From: Streptomyces sp. NBC_01689
GTDB lineage: Bacteria > Actinomycetota > Actinomycetes > Streptomycetales > Streptomycetaceae
Assembly (NCBI RefSeq): GCF_036250675.1
Contig: NZ_CP109592.1
Span: forward strand, 930,001 to 994,000
DNA length: 64,000 bases
Direction of reading: 5' to 3'
Numbering within the stretch: the stretch's first letter is position 1; each line of letters starts with the position of its first letter. A program made the position numbers and the translations under genes. This document shows positions 44,970 through 53,650 of this stretch, one piece after another. The notes below the pieces were generated by a model. That model was not told the origin of the DNA. It saw only the letters and a program-made list of their open reading frames with translations, and searched no databases.

Positions 44970-46889
44970 CTACCAGCCGGGGTTCTCCGGCAGTGCGAGC
45001 CCGAGGTACTTGCTGTCGTCCGACACCATCACGTCGGCGCGACAGCACTGTTCGAGGAAGGCCGTCACCTCGTCCTCGGAGACTGACACGTCATGTGCCG
45101 CCAGCAGGCGGGCGATCGCCGCCGCTGAACGGGGCGCGTCTCCGCAGGCTTCGTAGGCTTCCGCCTTCCAGCCCGCGAGGACGGCCCGCTTGGGCTGGTC
45201 GGTCCTGCGGTCGATCAGCGTCAGCTTCCCGGGCAGCCGCTGGTAGACGAGGCTGGGCTTCGACTCGGCGAAGCGGGTCTGCCATGTGGAGACGGCGGCG
45301 TTTAACGCGGTGACCGTCTCGTGGGACACGGTGCCGGACGCCTCGTAGTCGAAGAAGTACGCGATCTTCTCGGGGTCCAACGAGGCCGGGTAGACATGGC
45401 CGTAGCTGGCCCGGGGCCGGACCTTGTCGATGGGGAAGGACGGGTCGGTGAAATAGGGGCTGAAGCGTTCCAGCCAGATCCTTCCGCAGCCCCCGGGCGG
45501 CTGCAGATGGTGCAGAAGCGGGAGCAGGCGCAGCTGCTCGGCGTAGTCTTCCTCGGTCTCCCCCGGGAATCCCGCCAGGATGTTCCAGGCCACGTCGATC
45601 CCGTAGTAACCGGCCCATTTCAGGAGCCGGATGTTGATCAGCTTGCTCGCGCCCTTGCGCATCAGTTGCAGCACATGGGTGCTGAGGCTCTCGATGCCGG
45701 GCTGGATGCGGAGGATCCCGACGCTTTTCAGGGTCGCAAGCTGCTCCCGGGTGAGATTGGCCTTCACCTCGAAGAAGAGGTTCACGTCCCAGTGCTCTCG
45801 GGCCAGCAGCGTGCAGAGCGACGAGAAGTACCCCATGTCCAGGATGTTGTCGACGGTGTCGACATGCACCACCGGGTAGTCGCGCAGCAGCGCGCTGAGC
45901 TCGGTGAACGCGCGCTCGCCGGACTTGGAGCGGTACGCCATGCCGAGCGCGTTGAGACCGCAGAAGGTGCAGTGGTGTTTCTGGCCCCACCAGCATCCCC
46001 GGGAGAACTCGACCGGCAGTCGTACGGGCGCCCGGCCGAGCAGCCGGGCGCGGTCGAAGCGCTCCAGCCAGGCGAAGTAGTCCCGATAGTCCGGGGTGGG
46101 AAGGTCGTCGAGGGCCTGCGGACGCTGCGCGTCGGCGGCCTGCGGCGCGTGCGTGGTGGCATGCCGCAGGACGCCGGTAATCGGGGTGTCCGTGCCGTCG
46201 GCGATGTTCTTCAGCAGGGCGGGGAACACGATGTCGCCCTCGCCGGCCACCACGTAGTCGAGCCAGGGCAGCTTCCTCGCGTACTCGGCGCCCATCTCCC
46301 CGTCGAAGTTGGCGCCTCCGTAGACCAGGGTCACACCGGGGTGGAATTCCTTGATCTTCCTCCCCAGTGCGAGGGACGCCGTGTTCTGCATGAACGTGGA
46401 GGTGAACCCGATGACGTCGTACTCTCCCCACACCGGTTTGGCCGCGCATGCGGCGATCCAGTCCGGCAGCGTCTTGCGGCGCATCTCCACGAGGTCCTCG
46501 AGGCCTTTTCCGGTGAGCTCGTCCCAGATGGACTTCACTTCCGGATATTCGGCGAAGTAGTCGTCGTCCGGGGTCACTTCGCCGAACGCGGCGTAGGAAA
46601 AGAGCCACTCCCCCATCAGGTGCAGCCGTTCCGAGGCGACGTTGGCGATGGTGTCGTAGGCCTTGCTGCCGAAGAAGGAGGCGAACTCGATGTTGAGGTA
46701 GTGGCTGTCGCACTCGTGCCCGGCCTCGCGGGTGATCGACTGCAACAGTCCGCACTGGATGGAGGGCGCATGGATGCGCGCCCAAGGCATGTTGATCAGG
46801 GCGACACGCAGAGCCTTGCCGGGCGGTGAAGCGGACGCCGCGTGGTCCGCTTCGGTCCGCACGGCCAGGGGCAGGCGGATGATGCTCAT
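44970..46889 (-). CDS. B12-type radical SAM RiPP maturation enzyme
   Basis: 639 residues. N-terminal B12-binding-like Rossmann domain (about 27-240: VALINMPWARIHAPSIQCGLL, YDVIGFTSTFMQNTASLALG, VTLVYGGANFDGEMG), then the radical SAM barrel with FSRGCWWGQKHHCTFCGLN: Cys299, Cys307, Cys310 bind the [4Fe-4S] cluster in a C-x7-C-x2-C pattern. That pattern and the order of domains are typical of the family called ribosomal peptide maturation radical SAM protein 1. A C-terminal region of about 110 residues may bind the leader peptide. It probably alkylates or otherwise modifies the 46-aa peptide encoded upstream. ATG with GAGGGGAAACCG; 30 bases after the permease gene. Confidence 0.92.
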   Translation of the reverse strand: MSIIRLPLAVRTEADHAASASPPGKALRVALINMPWARIHAPSIQCGLLQSITREAGHECDSHYLNIEFASFFGSKAYDTIANVASERLHLMGEWLFSYAAFGEVTPDDDYFAEYPEVKSIWDELTGKGLEDLVEMRRKTLPDWIAACAAKPVWGEYDVIGFTSTFMQNTASLALGRKIKEFHPGVTLVYGGANFDGEMGAEYARKLPWLDYVVAGEGDIVFPALLKNIADGTDTPITGVLRHATTHAPQAADAQRPQALDDLPTPDYRDYFAWLERFDRARLLGRAPVRLPVEFSRGCWWGQKHHCTFCGLNALGMAYRSKSGERAFTELSALLRDYPVVHVDTVDNILDMGYFSSLCTLLAREHWDVNLFFEVKANLTREQLATLKSVGILRIQPGIESLSTHVLQLMRKGASKLINIRLLKWAGYYGIDVAWNILAGFPGETEEDYAEQLRLLPLLHHLQPPGGCGRIWLERFSPYFTDPSFPIDKVRPRASYGHVYPASLDPEKIAYFFDYEASGTVSHETVTALNAAVSTWQTRFAESKPSLVYQRLPGKLTLIDRRTDQPKRAVLAGWKAEAYEACGDAPRSAAAIARLLAAHDVSVSEDEVTAFLEQCCRADVMVSDDSKYLGLALPENPGW

Positions 46890-46919
46890 CGGTTTCCCCT
46901 CGGGTCTGGGCAGCATCAG

Positions 46920-47744
46920 TCACTCGAAGTCGTCGTGGCCGTATCTGCTCGCGCGCCGGGCCTGGAGGAGGATCGACAGCGCGGCGAGGACGGTGAACCC
47001 GAGACCGGCGGCGACCTCCAGGCCCAGGTCGCCGAGCCACGGCCTGCCCTCCATCCCCGCGCGGACGGCGTCCAGGCCGTGCCGCGCCGGCAGCACCTGG
47101 CCGATCGCGTCCACCCATCCCACCCGGCCGGGCGGGACGATCGCGCCGCTGCACAGCATGACCAGGTAGGACAGGACGTTCGGGGCCACCACGTCGGCCC
47201 GTTTGCCGACCGTCATCGTCGCCCCGGCGAGCCCCAGCACGCTGAGCGTGAACGCGATCAGCGCGTACACCCACGCCCAGGGCAGCAGTCGCAGGGCGAA
47301 GTCCGTCATGCCGAGCAGGGGCGCCGCGATTGCGCCCTGGACGACCAGGAGGACCCAGCCCATGACGGGGTAGGGCAGCACCCGGGCGATCTGGGTGACG
47401 GTGGGCGACAGCGCGCCGGTGCGGACCCGCGCGAAGGTGGCGTACTGCTTGTCCAGGACGGGCACGGCGACCACGCCGTTGACGTTGGTGCTGCTCAGCG
47501 CCAGCACCAACGATCCGGCGAAGGCGTACTCGCGATGTCCGGGACCCGCGAGGACGCCCGCGAGCGTCGTGAAGAACAAGATCTGCAGGACCCCGCGCGG
47601 CAGGGTCGCGCCGAGCAGACCGGCGGGCGTCTGGAGCACCCGGTACTCCAGCCAGCCCATGCGGGCCGCCTCGGCCGACCGCCAGGCCAGGGAGGCGCGG
47701 GCCGGGGCTGCGGCGTGCGAGGGGGCGATGTCATGCGAGGTCAA
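46920..47744 (-). CDS. ABC-2 type exporter permease subunit
   Basis: 274 residues, about six membrane segments (e.g. VLQILFFTTLAGVLAG, LLPWAWVYALIAFTLSVLGLAG, VAAGLGFTVLAALSILL) and the ABC-2 signature near LSYLVMLCSGAIVPPGRVGW. TTG start with GGAGGGGA upstream, overlapping the previous permease by 14 bases. With the ATPase and second permease it forms a heterodimeric exporter, probably for the matured peptide. Confidence 0.85.
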   Translation of the reverse strand: MTSHDIAPSHAAAPARASLAWRSAEAARMGWLEYRVLQTPAGLLGATLPRGVLQILFFTTLAGVLAGPGHREYAFAGSLVLALSSTNVNGVVAVPVLDKQYATFARVRTGALSPTVTQIARVLPYPVMGWVLLVVQGAIAAPLLGMTDFALRLLPWAWVYALIAFTLSVLGLAGATMTVGKRADVVAPNVLSYLVMLCSGAIVPPGRVGWVDAIGQVLPARHGLDAVRAGMEGRPWLGDLGLEVAAGLGFTVLAALSILLQARRASRYGHDDFE

Positions 47745-48498
47745 GCGTCCCCTCCTTCCGGGACCTCTCGACGGACCGGCGGTAGGCGAAGCCCGCGGCG
47801 GAGAAGTAGGCGAGGGTCAACAGCATCGCGACGCCCAGCGGGGCGAGCGTGACGCCCCCGGTGCTCGCATCGACCAGACAGTCCTTGATCCAGTGCAGGC
47901 TGAGCAGTTCGGGCGCCCAGCGCAGCCACTCGGGCAGCGCGTCCGTGGGGATGAGCAGTCCGCCCAGGGCGAAGACCGGGTACATCAGCGCGTGGGACCA
48001 CACCAGCCCGTTGCGGGTCACCAGGAAGAGGCAGGACACCAGCGCCCCCAGAGCGGTGCCCGAGCACACCAGCACCACGAGCGACACGACGGCCCACGCC
48101 GGGTGCGACACGCTCAGCGGCAGCTCCAGCGCCGCCGCGGTGACGCCGGTGCTGACGAGGATCGCGCCGACGCTGGTGACGGTGGCGCCCAGGCTCTTGC
48201 CCAGCAGCACCAGGTAGGGCGACCAGACTCCGGAGACACAGCGGGCCAGGGTGCCGAAGGTGCGCTCGCGGCGCAGGACTCCTCCGCTCATCCACACCGT
48301 GGAGCCCCACAGCGCGGTCAGCATCACGGCCACGATGAGTTCGGCCGCGCCGTCGGAGCCGGGGCGGCCGGTCTCCACCGCGATGACCAGGAACACGGCG
48401 GGCAGCATCCCGGAGTTGACCAGCAGCAGCGGATTGCGTTGCATGGCCCGCTGCTCCATGCGGAACGCGGTCAGGAACATCCACGCGGCGCCCCTCAC
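47731..48498 (-). CDS. ABC-2 type exporter permease subunit
   Basis: 255 residues, about six membrane helices; GVLRRERTFGTLARCVSGVW and YPVFALGGLLIPTDALPEW are typical of ABC-2 permeases. GTG start within the ATPase stop (GTGA). Pairs with the downstream permease. Export or self-immunity for the RiPP product. Confidence 0.85.
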   Translation of the reverse strand: MRGAAWMFLTAFRMEQRAMQRNPLLLVNSGMLPAVFLVIAVETGRPGSDGAAELIVAVMLTALWGSTVWMSGGVLRRERTFGTLARCVSGVWSPYLVLLGKSLGATVTSVGAILVSTGVTAAALELPLSVSHPAWAVVSLVVLVCSGTALGALVSCLFLVTRNGLVWSHALMYPVFALGGLLIPTDALPEWLRWAPELLSLHWIKDCLVDASTGGVTLAPLGVAMLLTLAYFSAAGFAYRRSVERSRKEGTLDLA

Positions 48499-49475
48499 TT
48501 CACTCCACCGACCTGGCGGCCGTCGGCCAGGCGCGCGGCCACGTGCGAGTAGACGTCCTCCAGCCGCACCGGGTCGATGCGCACGTCCAGCACGCTGACG
48601 TGCACCAACGCCTGCTCCAGCAGGCCGAACGAGCCGACACTCCAGTCGCGGACGTGCAGCCGGAGGGTCCACGACTCGTCGGCCACCTCGACGCCGCCGA
48701 CGGCGATGTCGGGGGACGACAGGGCGCCGCCGTCGGGCGGGCTGCCGGTGCCGCGCACGGTCACCGTGGCGGTGTAGCCGGCCTGCCGGGCGAACTCCTC
48801 GACTGGTAGGTCCGCCGCCAATGTGCCGTCCGCGAGGATGATCACCCGGCTGGCGAGGCGTTCGATGTCGAGCAGATAGTGGCTCGTGAGCAGGACCGAG
48901 ACTCCGGTGTCGCGCAGGCGGGCGACGGTGCCGCGCAGCCGTTCGGCCTCGACCGGGTCGAGGCCCACGGTCGGTTCGTCGAGCAGCAGGACGCGCGGCT
49001 CGGCGATCATGCCGATGGCGATGTGGAGGCGCTGGCGCATGCCCTTGGAGTACGTCTCCACCGCGCGGTCTGCCGCGCCGACCAGGCCGACCTCCTCCAG
49101 CGCGGCGTCCAGCTTCGCGCTCAGGCCGCGCCGGCCCACGCCGGCGAGCATGGCGAAGAACCGCAGGTTGTCGCGGCCGTTCAGCTTGGCGTAGAGGCCA
49201 CGGTCGCCGCCCAGCACGACGCCGGTCATACGGCGCACCTCGCGCAGATCGCGGGTGACGTCGTGGCCGAAGATCCGGGCGGCACCGGCCGTGGGCAGCA
49301 GCAGGGTGGCGAGGATCTTGGTGAGGGTGGTCTTGCCCGCGCCGTTGCTGCCCAGCAGGCCCACGATCTCGCCAGCCCCGACCTGGAAGCTGACGTCCCG
49401 CAGGGCCACGAGTTCGCGGCCGCGGTCGATGAAGATACGGCCGAGCCGTTCCACGACGATCGCCGGCTCGCTCAA
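48495..49475 (-). CDS. ABC transporter ATP-binding protein
   Basis: 326 residues. Walker A GSNGAGKT, Q-loop region TGVVLGGDRGLYAK, signature YSKGMRQRLH (variant of LSGGQ: YSKGM), Walker B RVLLLDEPTVGLDP, and switch His in LLTSHYL. A C-terminal extension of about 80 residues is as in multidrug and antibiotic exporters of the DrrA type. TTG start overlaps the PPDK-like stop (TTGA). Powers the two permeases that follow. Confidence 0.92.
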   Translation of the reverse strand: MSEPAIVVERLGRIFIDRGRELVALRDVSFQVGAGEIVGLLGSNGAGKTTLTKILATLLLPTAGAARIFGHDVTRDLREVRRMTGVVLGGDRGLYAKLNGRDNLRFFAMLAGVGRRGLSAKLDAALEEVGLVGAADRAVETYSKGMRQRLHIAIGMIAEPRVLLLDEPTVGLDPVEAERLRGTVARLRDTGVSVLLTSHYLLDIERLASRVIILADGTLAADLPVEEFARQAGYTATVTVRGTGSPPDGGALSSPDIAVGGVEVADESWTLRLHVRDWSVGSFGLLEQALVHVSVLDVRIDPVRLEDVYSHVAARLADGRQVGGVK

Positions 49476-51787
49476 CGCCCCGCCCCCGTCGGATGAACGT
49501 CCGTCGCTCCTTGTGCGACGGCGGCCCGCGCGGCGGCGAGTCTGGCCAGCGGGATCCGTGGCGGCGCGCACGAGACGTGGTCGAAGCCCGCCTCGGCGAA
49601 GAACCGCACGGCCGCCGCATCGGCCGCCTGCTCGCCGCAGACGCCGAGCGTGATGTCGGGGCGTACGGCCCGTGCCTCGGCAGCGACCTGGCGTGCCAGG
49701 GTCCCGACCGCCTCGACGTCCAGCCGGGCGAAGGGGGATTCGGCGAGGAGGCCCACGTCCTGGTAGGCGGGCAGCAGGTGCTGTTCGGCGTCGTCGCGGG
49801 ACAGGCCCCAGACAAGTGCGGTGAGGTCGTTGGTGCCCAGAGACAGGGAGTCCGCACGGCGGGCGATCGACCCGGCCAGCAGCGCGGCCCGCGGGGTCTC
49901 GATCATGGCGCCCAGCGAGATGCCCGCCTGGGCCCGGGAGGTTCCCAGGTGGGCGCAGACGTCGTCGAGCATGCCCCGGACGAAGTCCAGTTCCGCCGGC
50001 GCGCTGACCATGGGGACCAGGAGTTCGGGCCGCGGGTCCCGGCCGGCGCGGCGCAACGCGAGGGTCGCTTCCACCAGCGCCTTGATCTGTACGGCCGTCA
50101 GCGCCGGGAGCAGGACTCCCATCCGCACGCCGCGCACTCCCAGCATGGGGTTGTGCTCGTGCAGGCGGCGGGTTATGTCGAGGCGGTCCCGGTCGGCGGG
50201 GGCGCCCGTCGCCGCCGTGGTCAGGGAGAGTTCGGTCAGGTCGGGGAGGAACTCGTGGCGCGGGGGGTCGAGCAGACGGATCGTGACAGGCCGTCCGTCC
50301 ATCGCGGCAAGTATGTCCGTGATCTCCGCCCGCAGGAGGGCGTGCACGGTGGCGAGGTCCTCCGACATGTCGGGACCGGGCCGGGCCATCAGGACCCGTT
50401 GGAGCATCTGATGGCGCTCGCCGAGGAACATGTGCTCGAGCCGGCACAGTCCCACGCCGTCGGCGCCCAGTGCCCGCCCGGCGGCGGCGTCCGCGCCGGT
50501 GTCGGCGTTCACCCGCACGGCGATGCCGGGCAGCCCCGACAGCGCCTCGTCCAGCCAGCCGGGCAGCTCCGGAGCGACCTGCCCTTCGGCGGTGGGCCCC
50601 GTGCGGCCGCCGAGGTGGATCACTCCGGCGTGGCCGTCCACCGTGACCAGGTCGCCGGCGCGGACGGTGTCGCCGTGCCTGGTGCGCAGGACCTTGGCGT
50701 CGGCGTCCAGGACACCGTCGACGAGGGCGGCGACGGCCGGCAGTCCCAGTCCGCGCGCCACGACCGCGGCGTGCGACGTCTGTCCGCCCCGCTCGGTGAC
50801 GACGGCCGTCGCGGCCAGCAGACCCGGAAGATCCTCCGGCCTCGACTCGGTGAGGACCAGCACCGGCTGCCCGCCGTTCGCCTGCGCGGCAACGGCGTCG
50901 GTCGCGCTGAAAACGACGGTGCCGGAGGCGATGCCGGGCGACACGCCGAGGCCGCGCGCCGCCACGGGCAGATCGAGGGATTGCGCCACCCCAGAACGCG
51001 CTTGTTCGACGTCCAGCGGCTCCACCAGCGACACCGCCTGCGCGGGGGTCAGCCGGCCGCGTTCGTACCGGGTGGCCACAGCGTGCAGGAGAGCGGCACC
51101 GCGCAGGGATGCTCGGGTGCTTGTGACGATGTGGGACCTGCCCTCCTCGACGAGGAACTCCACCCTCGCCGGCCAGTCGAGTTCGGCCTCGGCGGCCTGG
51201 ACCGCCTCCCGTACCTGCGGGCCCCAGGGCTGCGTGTCGATCAGTTCGGCGAGATCCGCGCCGCCCGCTGTCAGCAGCTGGGCTCCTGATCCCCCGGCAA
51301 GAAAGGAGCCCGTCACGCCGGGCCGGCCGGTCGACGGATCGCAGGAGCAGGCGAGTCCACTGCCTCCGTCAGGGCCGCACCACAGCGGCTGTCGCCCGAG
51401 CCCGAACTGGGCCGGACCGGTCTCGGCCCTGGTCAACGCCCGCACCAAGGCGGTTACTTGCTCGAGCGGGTGGTCCGGCAACGCGGCACCGGGGTCCGCG
51501 ACGGCCAGCGCGGCGGTCAGTTCGGCCCGGCGTGCCGCGGCAAAGCCGTCACCGGCGAGCCCTACCAGCCACTGGTAACTGGCAGGGCTCAGACCGAGAA
51601 ACGACAGACAGCTTCCCTTCAGGCAGGGAAGCCATGCTGTCAGGAAGACGGGGCGCTTCGCACTCCCGAGACGACGGTCGGGATCGAGCGTGACGATCGC
51701 CTCATGAATGGTGTCGTCAGCGGCGTCGACCGGCAGCCACAGCACTGAATCAGTAGAAAAGACGACCGGCAGACGATCCATGACCAC
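49472..51787 (-). CDS. PEP-utilizing (pyruvate phosphate dikinase-like) enzyme with degraded ATP-grasp half
   Basis: About 771 residues. The swivelling phospho-His domain is intact (GGQTSHAAVVARGLGLPAV, His339). The C-terminal PEP/pyruvate barrel is intact: GADGVGLCRLEHMFLG, TIRLLDPPRHEFLP, LGTNDLTALVWG, GVCGEQAAD with the proton-donor Cys near 717, and FDHVSCAPPRIPLARLA. The ATP-grasp part is short and altered: no KGxNL start, and the usual SRDPxTG and LQTR motifs read SCDPSTG and VTSTR, so the Gln before TR is lost. It may use PEP as donor and phosphorylate something else. Start uncertain: GTG 51787 (GGGGA eight bases before) preferred to 51802 or 51868. First enzyme gene after the precursor. 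Confidence 0.82.
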   Translation of the reverse strand: MVMDRLPVVFSTDSVLWLPVDAADDTIHEAIVTLDPDRRLGSAKRPVFLTAWLPCLKGSCLSFLGLSPASYQWLVGLAGDGFAAARRAELTAALAVADPGAALPDHPLEQVTALVRALTRAETGPAQFGLGRQPLWCGPDGGSGLACSCDPSTGRPGVTGSFLAGGSGAQLLTAGGADLAELIDTQPWGPQVREAVQAAEAELDWPARVEFLVEEGRSHIVTSTRASLRGAALLHAVATRYERGRLTPAQAVSLVEPLDVEQARSGVAQSLDLPVAARGLGVSPGIASGTVVFSATDAVAAQANGGQPVLVLTESRPEDLPGLLAATAVVTERGGQTSHAAVVARGLGLPAVAALVDGVLDADAKVLRTRHGDTVRAGDLVTVDGHAGVIHLGGRTGPTAEGQVAPELPGWLDEALSGLPGIAVRVNADTGADAAAGRALGADGVGLCRLEHMFLGERHQMLQRVLMARPGPDMSEDLATVHALLRAEITDILAAMDGRPVTIRLLDPPRHEFLPDLTELSLTTAATGAPADRDRLDITRRLHEHNPMLGVRGVRMGVLLPALTAVQIKALVEATLALRRAGRDPRPELLVPMVSAPAELDFVRGMLDDVCAHLGTSRAQAGISLGAMIETPRAALLAGSIARRADSLSLGTNDLTALVWGLSRDDAEQHLLPAYQDVGLLAESPFARLDVEAVGTLARQVAAEARAVRPDITLGVCGEQAADAAAVRFFAEAGFDHVSCAPPRIPLARLAAARAAVAQGATDVHPTGAGR

Positions 51788-51857
51788 GCGCTGAATCCCC
51801 ATCCCCAAGGGCCGAGGCCCGGCACCGTTTCCGGTGGTGAACCTCTGGTGACAACAG

Positions 51858-51879
51858 GCCCCCGGCACAGGCGGGGGGC
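51858..51879 (-). terminator. GC hairpin between precursor peptide and first enzyme gene
   Basis: GCCCCC/GGGGGC stem (51858-51863 with 51874-51879) and a 10-base loop, 18 bases after the precursor stop. In RiPP operons such a weak hairpin commonly attenuates transcription so the precursor is made in excess. Confidence 0.5.
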
Positions 51880-51896
51880 GGGTTGACGAGCGGACT

Positions 51897-52037
51897 TTAC
51901 CGGCTCACGAACTCCGGGCGGACACCGAGCAGGTACACACGGTCGTCCAGGTCAGCGGCATCCTCCGGGGCGATCGGAGAGAACTCCAGCTCGGCCAGGT
52001 CGGCGAGCTCCTCGACATTCGAGTTTGTTATGTCCAT
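51897..52037 (-). CDS. Putative RiPP precursor peptide, 46 aa
   Basis: Short ORF in the right place: first gene, immediately upstream of the PPDK-like and radical SAM operon, with a hairpin after it. It begins MDITNSNVEELADL and ends VYLLGVRPEFVSR. The N-terminal 30 residues are acidic and helical (many Glu, Asp, Leu), like a leader; the C-terminal stretch has Tyr, Leu, Val, Arg, Phe and Ser suited to modification. There is no Cys, no Thr beyond position 4 and no GG-type cleavage site, which argues against a lanthipeptide or sactipeptide. ATG with GGAG very close; TTGTGG-N17-TAGCGT upstream could be its promoter. Bounded upstream by an in-frame TAG. Confidence 0.7.
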   Translation of the reverse strand: MDITNSNVEELADLAELEFSPIAPEDAADLDDRVYLLGVRPEFVSR

Positions 52038-52228
52038 GCTCCGACGCTAACAGCGAGCACTTCTGACCACAAGGTGAACTCCTGGTGTCCACAGGGAAGT
52101 TGACGAGAATCGACTCCACGGAACGCACGGGACGTCTGGTCGTCGCTGCTCACCCAGGAACACCCCCGGATGCGTCCGGCCGACATTTTCCAGCCATTCG
52201 CCGAAGGAATTCGCAAAGCCTCCGGACT

Positions 52229-52843
52229 ATGCTCACGCGGGTGCGGATTACCAAGTACACCCATTCCTGTGTCCGGTTGGAGCACGACGGCGGTGGCACG
52301 CTGGTCATCGATCCCGGCGTCTGGAGCGAGACCGAGGCACTCGCCGGCGCGGACGCGGTCCTGGTGACCCACGAGCACAACGATCACGTCGACCTGTTGC
52401 GGCTGAAGGGGCTGGGCGTGCCCGTCTACGCCCCCAAGTCGGCGCGGATCCCGGGCCTGGACTTCACCGGCGTCGTCCCCGGCGAGGAGTTCACCGCGGC
52501 AAGCTTCCGGGTGACCGCCCAGGGCGGGCGGCACGCGCGCATCTACGGCGACCTCCCGGACTGCGCCAATCTCGGCTACCTCGTCGAGGACCGCGTCTAC
52601 CACCCCGGGGACTCCCTGTACCCTCCCGACCGACCGGTGGAGACCCTGCTGGTTCCCCTGCAGGGGTCATGGATGAAGACGGACGAGGCCATCGACTTCG
52701 TCCGCGCCGTCCAGCCGGAACGGGCCTACGGCATCCACGACGGGCAGATCAACGAGCGGGGCCTGGGCAGCCTCAACGGCTGGCTCGCCGACGAGTGTGG
52801 CGACTGCTACCGCTGGCTCCCGCCAGGCTCGTCCGCCCGATGA
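52229..52843 (+). CDS. MBL-fold metallo-hydrolase
   Basis: 204 residues. VTHEHNDHVDLLRLKG carries the HxHxDH zinc motif; later YHPGDSLYPP and AYGIHDGQIN give the other metal ligands. The pattern resembles UlaG/UPF0173-like hydrolases. No signal peptide. ATG 52229 or GTG 52241; neither has a strong ribosome binding site, and the frame is open upstream. Divergent from the RiPP precursor (about 190 bases between starts) and overlapping the phosphatase that follows. Role in the peptide pathway possible but unproven. Confidence 0.85.
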   Translation: MLTRVRITKYTHSCVRLEHDGGGTLVIDPGVWSETEALAGADAVLVTHEHNDHVDLLRLKGLGVPVYAPKSARIPGLDFTGVVPGEEFTAASFRVTAQGGRHARIYGDLPDCANLGYLVEDRVYHPGDSLYPPDRPVETLLVPLQGSWMKTDEAIDFVRAVQPERAYGIHDGQINERGLGSLNGWLADECGDCYRWLPPGSSAR

Positions 52844-53433
52844 CCGAGTCGTCCGCCCCCGTCCTGTTCACTGTCGCCGGTCCGCGGGGACCGGGGCGCC
52901 TGAGCACCATGGTCCGGCCCCGCGGTCACGGGCTCCTGGCCGCCGACATGGCGGCCCTGCGCGGCGCCGGCGCCGACATCCTCGTCTGCGCCCTCCCCGA
53001 CGCTGAGCGCGCCGAACTCGGGCTCACCGACGAGCCCCGCCTCGCCGTGGCCGCCGGGCTGCGGTTCGTCGCCCTGCCCATCCCCGACTTCACGGTCCCG
53101 TCAATCCCCGTCGTGCTGCCGGCGCTGCGGGAGCTCGCCGCGGAGCTGCGGGCCGGCGCCCATGTCGTGGCGCACTGCCGCTGCGCCATCGGACGGTCCT
53201 CCCTGATCGCGGTCTCCCTGATGATCCTCTTGGACATCGCGCCGGAGGCCGCCTGGACGGCCATGGAACGAGCCAGGGGGACGAGGGTGCCGGACACCGA
53301 GGAGCAGCGCGCGTGGACGCTGGAGTTCTTCCGCCTCGTCTCCGCTGGTGGGCAGCACCCCGGTCGGCACCGCGCGGCCGGGGAGCTGGAGCGTCCGTCC
53401 CCAGCGGACCCTCAGCAGCCGTCGGCCCGGTGA
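52840..53433 (+). CDS. Dual-specificity/tyrosine phosphatase-like protein
   Basis: 197 residues. Active site HCRCAIGRSS fits HC-x5-R-S (Cys nucleophile, Arg for phosphate). The general-acid region PIPDFTVPS precedes it. ATG overlaps the preceding stop (ATGA), so it is cotranslated with the metallo-hydrolase. The C-terminal 25 residues are low complexity. A phosphatase beside a dikinase-like enzyme is suggestive, but the two are on opposite strands. Confidence 0.83.
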   Translation: MTESSAPVLFTVAGPRGPGRLSTMVRPRGHGLLAADMAALRGAGADILVCALPDAERAELGLTDEPRLAVAAGLRFVALPIPDFTVPSIPVVLPALRELAAELRAGAHVVAHCRCAIGRSSLIAVSLMILLDIAPEAAWTAMERARGTRVPDTEEQRAWTLEFFRLVSAGGQHPGRHRAAGELERPSPADPQQPSAR

Positions 53434-53650
53434 TCGCCGGCCTCGTGACCACCGTCTTGCGGCGCCCCGGGCGTGCCTGACGGCGTCGGCACTGCGCCCG
53501 GCGGTTCGGGCGCCGACGCGGGCAGGTGGGCGTCGTCCTGCCGGGCGGTGCTCAGTAGCGCGGAGCGGCCATCGGCGGGGGCGAAGCCGATGGCGCGCAG
53601 CAGCGGAGTCGTCAGAGCCGTGGTGATCAGGGCGACGAGGGTGAGAACCC
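53412..53650 (-). pseudogene. C-terminal fragment of a cation/proton antiporter
   Basis: GVLTLVALITTALTTPLLRA, followed by IGFAPADGR, is the last membrane helix and end of a Na+/H+ exchanger-type protein. The upstream membrane domains are missing; homology stops near 53650. Overlaps the phosphatase 3' end. Confidence 0.6.
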
